Positions 27,340 through 32,914 of a DNA stretch of 32,914 bases are shown here, piece after piece. The translations under genes and the position numbers were made by a program. Each line of letters opens with the position of its first letter. Position 1 is the stretch's first letter. Where the stretch lies: NCBI GenBank assembly GCA_028718605.1, contig JAQULM010000001.1, positions 160,785 to 193,698 on the forward strand, written 5' to 3'. The DNA comes from Patescibacteria group bacterium. GTDB taxonomy: Bacteria; Patescibacteriota; Patescibacteriia; UBA10025; JAHIVO01. The notes under the pieces were generated by a model that saw only the letters and a list, made by a program, of their open reading frames with translations, was not told where the DNA came from and ran no database searches.

Positions 27340-27377
27340 TTAGATACCCCCGCAACAACTTACGGGGTGTTTCTTTT
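27340..27377 (+). terminator. Intrinsic terminator of the pilus operon
   Basis: ACCCCCGCAACAACTTACGGGGTGTTTCTTTT. Confidence 0.7.
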
Positions 27378-27711
27378 AATAAAATAAAAATTCCCTTTAT
27401 TGTCAAACGACTACCTCATCACACCCGAAAATGAAAATATTGCGCTTGTGGATAACTCAGAGCAACCCAGCCACAACCCCGCCCTCCATCCGCTGCTCCT
27501 AACCAGCTGACTCCGACGCTATTGGTACCGTAACCGCGAAATGAGGAAAAGTCATATGCCTCCTAGTATCGAATTTATTGGGAAATCAAGTGTCGCTAAA
27601 TTTATCCACATCTTCTAGCTCCGATTTAGTAAGCCATCTAAAAGCACCTTTTTTCTGGATTGACCAATCCACCCCCCTGTTTTAATATTAAGCAACCGCT
27701 TGCGGGGGGGC

Positions 27712-27740
27712 TTGACAGGAAATCGAATCTGTACTAAGAT
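27712..27740 (+). promoter_or_regulatory. Sigma70-type promoter upstream of the giant surface protein
   Basis: TTGACA, 17-nt spacer, TAAGAT. Confidence 0.6.
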
Positions 27741-28059
27741 GCCATATTACGTAAGTTTATACATTGCTCTTTACTTTTTACCTCTTTCAAAGGAGGTTTG
27801 AGGAGGAAAACACGCTCTTTCTACAAAATGCATCTCTGGAGGGAATGCAAGAAGACCAATTACAGGCTATAAAACCAAAAAGAAAAGTACGCAGAAAATC
27901 GAGTTAACTGATAGTGCTTATCGATAATCGCCATTCAACGTGGCGAAAAATTATAGCTTGTCATTGGTTTTTTTGTTTGCTTGGCAAAATTTTCAAGCCA
28001 GACGAACTTCAATAGATTAAAAACTGGCGCAGAAAATTTGGACAAGCAAACAACCCTGA

Positions 28060-28085
28060 CGAATCCGCGACCAGAGTCGCGGATG
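28060..28085 (+). other. Strong RNA hairpin in the 5' UTR
   Basis: ATCCGCGAC CAGA GTCGCGGAT, perfect 9-bp stem with tetraloop and no T-run. Confidence 0.65.
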
Positions 28086-28180
28086 AGGAAGGGTCTCAAA
28101 ACGTTAAAATCAACCCTCCTTTCTATATATACATTTAATAAACCATCTTAAGTAACCAAAGAATCAACTAAGTAAAACAT

Positions 28181-31100
28181 ATGGACATGGCAATCTTCCC
28201 AAAACGAAGTTGGAAACAAAAAGTCTGGAAAGCAATTAATATCGTTTCGTCAGCCGCCCTCGTCTTTAACATGACGATGGTCGGCGTGTTCCTGACGCCG
28301 AAAGTTGCCGAGGCAACCGTCGTCTGGCCGTCAGATGGCCAATGGAATATTCCTATCTGCAATGATGACATTGCGGACGACGAAAACCCTGATTCTGCGG
28401 ATCTCTACTCTGTTGGTACGTCACAGTATGGCGCAGCGTATTACATCGATGCGAACAACCTATACGTCCGCGAACGAATTAAGGGAAATCCCGGCGCACC
28501 AGGAAGCCTGGACCAGTACGCATGGGTTTTTATGATCCAGAAAGATGCAGCGACCACTGACTACGATTTTCTCGTCTCGGTGCGCGGAAGCGGCAGTGGC
28601 GAAAATGTTGAGCTCTGGCAGAACACCTCGCCTGATGGTCCGATTGACTGGAGCCCGATCTTCAATGACCCGGCTGATACGCAGCTCAAGACATGGAACA
28701 CAAGTTCTAATGTGCGTCGCGTAGGCGTCGGCAGCAATTACTATATTGATTGGCAGATCCCGATCTCCGAATTAACATCACGGGGCGTTGTGGTAAACAA
28801 CGGCAAGTTCAGCACCAACCACGGTTTATTCTGGGCAACTTCGACGAACGCGAACAATTACAACAAAGACCACCTGAACTGTTACGATGCACCTGACCTG
28901 AGAATCTTGAAGGAAGTCCGCAAGAATAATACAGGCACCTGGTTCACTGACGGCCGAACCGCTGGCGTCACTGCTAATGCAGGCGATACGCTCAATTACC
29001 GCGTCACCGTCACGAACGTGGGCGGCCCGACTCAGGGCGCAACGAGCGTTGTCGATGAACTTGGCAAGAATTATAACGATGGCGATGGGGACGCTGCCCA
29101 TAACGTTGACCCCGCAACCCAGTACTCGATCTGGACCGCATCGAACAACCTCAATAGTGACGGCAATGCGAATCCTTTCACGGGCAGCTGGGGCAATGGC
29201 TCAGCAGACGGGCAGGCTAATGATACGCTTTCGCTCTCGATTCCCCTCATCTCGGGCGGCGGTGCGCAAGAGCAATTCAACTTTGACGGCATATCACGGA
29301 ATGACCTGGCTGTCGGTACGTATTTGTTTGAAAATGTCGCTACCTTTACCCATGTCGTCACCCCGGACCTGACGCTGACCGGTTCTGCTGAAACCGACAT
29401 CAAGGTAAAAAAGACAGGGGCCTGCCAATTGACAATCACCAAAACTGTCGACAAGGCAAACGCAGTGCCTGGCGATACGCTCCTGTACACATTGACGTTC
29501 AAAAATACCGGAACCATTGACTGCACCGGTGGCGGTGTCCGTGTCGACGATACGGTACCTGCCGGTGTTACGTATACGACTTGGCACGACCAATCATCGA
29601 ATGTTAATTTCGGATATGGTTATAACGAATTCGGAACAATCAATAGGGATGGTTTCGATGAAACCAAGAACCTCCTCAGCTGGAACGCCGGTGTATTGAA
29701 TCCTAACGAAGAGGGTTGGGTAAAATGGAAAGCAACAGTTAACACAATTGATTACTGCACCGAGAAAGACATCAAGAATGTCGGCAAGATCTACGCCGAC
29801 CAAATCCCAGCAGGTGTCACTTCAAACGAAGTCGTGACCCACGTCACTGCCCCCTGCTACGGCAAGCTGAAAGTTCTGAAGTACGTGGACAGCGGCAGCG
29901 CAACGCCTGACCAGTGGAGCTTTACGCTCGGTGCGCAAACAAAATCACCGGCTGCAGGCCAGAACTGGGTACTCTTCGACAATCTTGTTCCCGGCGATTA
30001 TACGGTGACCGAAAGCTCGATTGCAGACTACCACCAGGTGTCTTCAACGTGCGACAACGTAACCGTTTCTCCGAACCAAACAGCAACGTGTGAATTCCAC
30101 AACACGCGCGATACTGGCAACCTGAAGGTCAATAAAGCTGTCGATACCGACGGCGACGGAAAAGTTGACCAGACGAATCCCGCTGGCTGGACCTGGGACC
30201 TCAACGCAGGCAACCAGAACTATGCCATGGGTTCAACGCAAAATGTTGTTACCGGTTCATACACCGTTTCAGAGGACCAACATACCAATTTCCATTCAAC
30301 CGGCTGGGCGTGCACTGACGGCACATCGGGTACTGGCGAACAGCTCACGGTGAATGTACCGACAACGGGCGTCTCCTGCACCTTCACGAACGCTCGTGAC
30401 ATGGGCACGCTTATCGTCAAGAAGCACGTGGTCAATGACAACGGCGGCACTGCTGACGCATCTGCATTTAATGTTCACGTGAAACAAGCAACGGATGTTG
30501 CTGGCAGCCCTGCTTCCGGCAGTGAAACCGGCACATCATATTACCTCCCGACCGGCACGTATGTCGTGAGCGAAGACGCGCCGATATACGGATACGCGCA
30601 GACAAGCATCGTGTGCGACGGCCAAACAACCGACACGGTGAATGTCGCGTACGGTGAAACCAAGTATTGCACGATTACCAATGACGATATCCAGCCCAAA
30701 CTGACCGTGACCAAGGTTGTCATCAATGACAACGGCGGCACCGCAGTTGTGGCTGACTTCCCGCTGTTCGTTGATACGACCAGCGTAACCTCAGGCATTC
30801 AGAACGGCTTCAATGCCGGCAGCTACGTCGTGTCTGAGACGAACAAGCCCGGGTACAGCGCTTCAATCACCGGCGATTGCGATGCGAACGGCAACGTTAC
30901 CCTCGCTGTCGGTGACGTGAAGTCATGCACGATCACGAATGACGACCAGGGCGCGAAGCTCGTCGTCACCAAGCACGTCGTGAACGACAATGGCGGCACC
31001 AAAGTCGCCGCTGACTTCACGATCAACGTGACTGGCACCAACGCTTCCCCTGCTTCTTTCGCGGGCGATGAGGCTGGTACTGACGTGGCGCTTGACGCCG

Positions 31101-32914
31101 GCTCATACAGTGCGGATGAAATCGAGCTCGCTGGCTATGCCAAGACGCTCGGCGCTGACTGCAGCGGCACAATTTCAGTTGGCCAAACCAAGTATTGCAC
31201 CATTACGAACGACGATATTGCGCCAAAGTTGAAACTCGTGAAGACCGTCGTGAATACCTACGGCGGAACCAAGCAGGTTTCCGACTTCCCGCTGTTTATC
31301 AATGGCAACCCGGTTACCAGTGGCGCATGGAATACGCTCACCGCGAATGTTCCGTACACGGCGTCTGAAACAAACCTGTATGGATATGAAGCGTCGGCAT
31401 GGGGCGGTGATTGCGGCCGCGATGGTTCAATTACCCTTTTGCCTGGTGATCAGAAAATTTGCACCATTACAAACTCTGACATCCAGCCAAAACTCACCGT
31501 CACCAAGGTTGTCAACAATGACAATGGCGGTAATGCGGTCGTGGCTGACTTCCCGCTGTTCGTTGACACGACCAGCGTCACCTCAGGCGTACAGAACGGC
31601 TTCAATGCCGGCAGTTACGTCATCTCTGAGACGAACAAGGCTGGCTATAGCGCTTCAATCACCGGCGATTGCGACGTGAACGGCAACGTTACCCTCGCTG
31701 TCGGTGACGTGAAATCATGCACCATCACGAATGACGACATTGCGCCAAAACTGAAACTTATCAAATATGTTACCAACGATGATGGCGGCACCAAACAGGT
31801 CGCTGACTTCCCGCTGTTCATCAACGGCAATGGTGTCACCAGCGGCCAGTGGAACACCCTGACAGCAGGCGTCCCGTACACTGCGTCAGAAACATCTGAC
31901 CAGGGCTACACAGCGTCAGCATGGGGCGGTGATTGCGGCCGTGACGGCACGATCACATTACAACCTGGCGACCAAAAAACCTGCACGATTACCAACGATG
32001 ACATTCCAGGAAAAATCTGGGGTTACAAGTACAATGACGTGAATGGCAACGGCCAGCTCGATGCGGAAGACCAGCCCTTGGACGGATGGCAAATCTGCTA
32101 CAGCGTAAACGATTGCGTTACCACGGGCGATGGCGCATGGGACGCGGGATACTACGAATTCACCGATCTGCCGGCAGCGACGTACACCCTGTACGAAACG
32201 CTCATACCGGGCTGGATCATGACCTACCCGGTAGCGAGCCATACGGTCAACCTCGCCAACAACGGCAATCTCCACCTCGACTTCTTCAATTTCCAGCTCG
32301 GAAAAATTTGGGGGTATAAGTTCAACGACATGAACGGCAACAGTTCATGGGACAACGGAGAACTCGCGCTTGGCGGTTGGACGATCGCCCTCGGTGGCGC
32401 GTCATCGAATTCCGCGGTTACAGCGCCCAACGGGTACTACGAGTTCACCGGCTTGACCGCTGGTACGTACTCGCTATCCGAAGTGCAGCAAGACGGCTGG
32501 GTCCAAACAACTGCGAACCCTGCCAACGTTACGATCACTTCGGGAAAAGTCAGCGAGAACAATAACTTCGGCAACTTCAAGACCGGGAAAATCGCGGGCC
32601 ATAAGTGGAACGACCTGAACGGCAACGGCGCATGGGATGGCGGCGAACCAGCGCTTGCTGGATGGGAAATCAAGGCCACGAACGGCACAGCGGTGAAAAC
32701 CACAACTACTGATGCAAATGGCGAATATGCATTCTCCTTCCAGCCGCTGGAAGCGGGCGTATGGACCATTTCAGAAACGCTGCAAGCAGGCTGGACACAG
32801 ACAGCACCGGCAGCCCATACCTACTCAGTCGGCGTGCATTCAGGCACCAACGTCAGCAACAAGGACTTCGGCAACTTCAAGGATGTCCGCATCAAGGCGT
32901 TCAAGTACAATGAC
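28181..32914 (+). CDS. Giant secreted surface protein: signal peptide, DUF11-like, SpaA/CnaB-like and SdrD_B-like repeats (3' end beyond window)
   Basis: Manual translation from ATG 28181 is open for 1578 codons; signal peptide ending PKVAEA; DUF11-like ITKTVDKANAVPGDTLLYTLTFKNTG; repeated TKxVxNDNGG...ETNKxGYS...CTITNDD; SdrD_B-like GKIWGYKYNDVNGNGQLDAEDQPLDGWQI. Absent from the ORF track because it is truncated. Confidence 0.92.
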   Translation, partial: MDMAIFPKRSWKQKVWKAINIVSSAALVFNMTMVGVFLTPKVAEATVVWPSDGQWNIPICNDDIADDENPDSADLYSVGTSQYGAAYYIDANNLYVRERIKGNPGAPGSLDQYAWVFMIQKDAATTDYDFLVSVRGSGSGENVELWQNTSPDGPIDWSPIFNDPADTQLKTWNTSSNVRRVGVGSNYYIDWQIPISELTSRGVVVNNGKFSTNHGLFWATSTNANNYNKDHLNCYDAPDLRILKEVRKNNTGTWFTDGRTAGVTANAGDTLNYRVTVTNVGGPTQGATSVVDELGKNYNDGDGDAAHNVDPATQYSIWTASNNLNSDGNANPFTGSWGNGSADGQANDTLSLSIPLISGGGAQEQFNFDGISRNDLAVGTYLFENVATFTHVVTPDLTLTGSAETDIKVKKTGACQLTITKTVDKANAVPGDTLLYTLTFKNTGTIDCTGGGVRVDDTVPAGVTYTTWHDQSSNVNFGYGYNEFGTINRDGFDETKNLLSWNAGVLNPNEEGWVKWKATVNTIDYCTEKDIKNVGKIYADQIPAGVTSNEVVTHVTAPCYGKLKVLKYVDSGSATPDQWSFTLGAQTKSPAAGQNWVLFDNLVPGDYTVTESSIADYHQVSSTCDNVTVSPNQTATCEFHNTRDTGNLKVNKAVDTDGDGKVDQTNPAGWTWDLNAGNQNYAMGSTQNVVTGSYTVSEDQHTNFHSTGWACTDGTSGTGEQLTVNVPTTGVSCTFTNARDMGTLIVKKHVVNDNGGTADASAFNVHVKQATDVAGSPASGSETGTSYYLPTGTYVVSEDAPIYGYAQTSIVCDGQTTDTVNVAYGETKYCTITNDDIQPKLTVTKVVINDNGGTAVVADFPLFVDTTSVTSGIQNGFNAGSYVVSETNKPGYSASITGDCDANGNVTLAVGDVKSCTITNDDQGAKLVVTKHVVNDNGGTKVAADFTINVTGTNASPASFAGDEAGTDVALDAGSYSADEIELAGYAKTLGADCSGTISVGQTKYCTITNDDIAPKLKLVKTVVNTYGGTKQVSDFPLFINGNPVTSGAWNTLTANVPYTASETNLYGYEASAWGGDCGRDGSITLLPGDQKICTITNSDIQPKLTVTKVVNNDNGGNAVVADFPLFVDTTSVTSGVQNGFNAGSYVISETNKAGYSASITGDCDVNGNVTLAVGDVKSCTITNDDIAPKLKLIKYVTNDDGGTKQVADFPLFINGNGVTSGQWNTLTAGVPYTASETSDQGYTASAWGGDCGRDGTITLQPGDQKTCTITNDDIPGKIWGYKYNDVNGNGQLDAEDQPLDGWQICYSVNDCVTTGDGAWDAGYYEFTDLPAATYTLYETLIPGWIMTYPVASHTVNLANNGNLHLDFFNFQLGKIWGYKFNDMNGNSSWDNGELALGGWTIALGGASSNSAVTAPNGYYEFTGLTAGTYSLSEVQQDGWVQTTANPANVTITSGKVSENNNFGNFKTGKIAGHKWNDLNGNGAWDGGEPALAGWEIKATNGTAVKTTTTDANGEYAFSFQPLEAGVWTISETLQAGWTQTAPAAHTYSVGVHSGTNVSNKDFGNFKDVRIKAFKYND
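30689..32002 (+). repeat. Intragenic domain repeats in order A-C-B-A'-B' (258/270/264/258/264 bp)
   Basis: A 30689-30946 and A' 31481-31738 are near-identical; B 31217-31480 and B' 31739-32002 are near-identical; C 30947-31216 is a divergent unit. Confidence 0.85.

Noticed and set aside
28168-32769. Many short ORFs on both strands inside the giant gene
   Set aside because: All overlap the 1578-codon open frame from 28181 and repeat with its internal domain repeats.

Overview
The gene content and style (compact dcw cluster, type IV pilus operon, Asn-rich membrane-anchored proteins, giant SdrD/SpaA-like surface protein, short TsaB) suggest a Patescibacteria/CPR-type chromosome; this lineage call is inference. 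From left to right: (i) an M23 endopeptidase with 156-bp tandem FG-GAP-like repeats (minus strand, cut by the window edge) beside two paralogous Asn-rich anchored proteins; (ii) a dcw-type cluster murF-ftsI-ftsL-rsmH-mraZ (minus strand) headed by a 10-bp-periodic MraZ-box-like array; (iii) a decayed C-terminal secretion-sorting domain relic; (iv) an HExxH membrane protein divergent from lexA, then a catalytically gutted Y-family polymerase (ImuB-like); (v) tsaB, a wHTH regulator, a PP2C-like/beta-propeller membrane protein, rplJ-rplL with a clear L10 leader RNA, an archaeal-type UMP kinase, mltG, manC and pcm; (vi) a type IV pilus operon (pilB, pilC, three prepilin-like proteins, a chimeric PilX-like protein); (vii) a giant surface protein (at least 1578 aa, cut by the right edge) with DUF11, SpaA/CnaB-like and SdrD_B-like repeats behind a roughly 430-nt 5' UTR. 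Best leads: the dead Y-family polymerase near lexA, the MraZ-box array, palindromic AGTATACT shared -10 elements at two divergent promoters, the L10 leader with a possible attenuator, the gene-decay relics, and the giant adhesin with its leader. No CRISPR array, tRNA, rRNA or transposase was seen. No searches were run; family calls rest on motif recognition.
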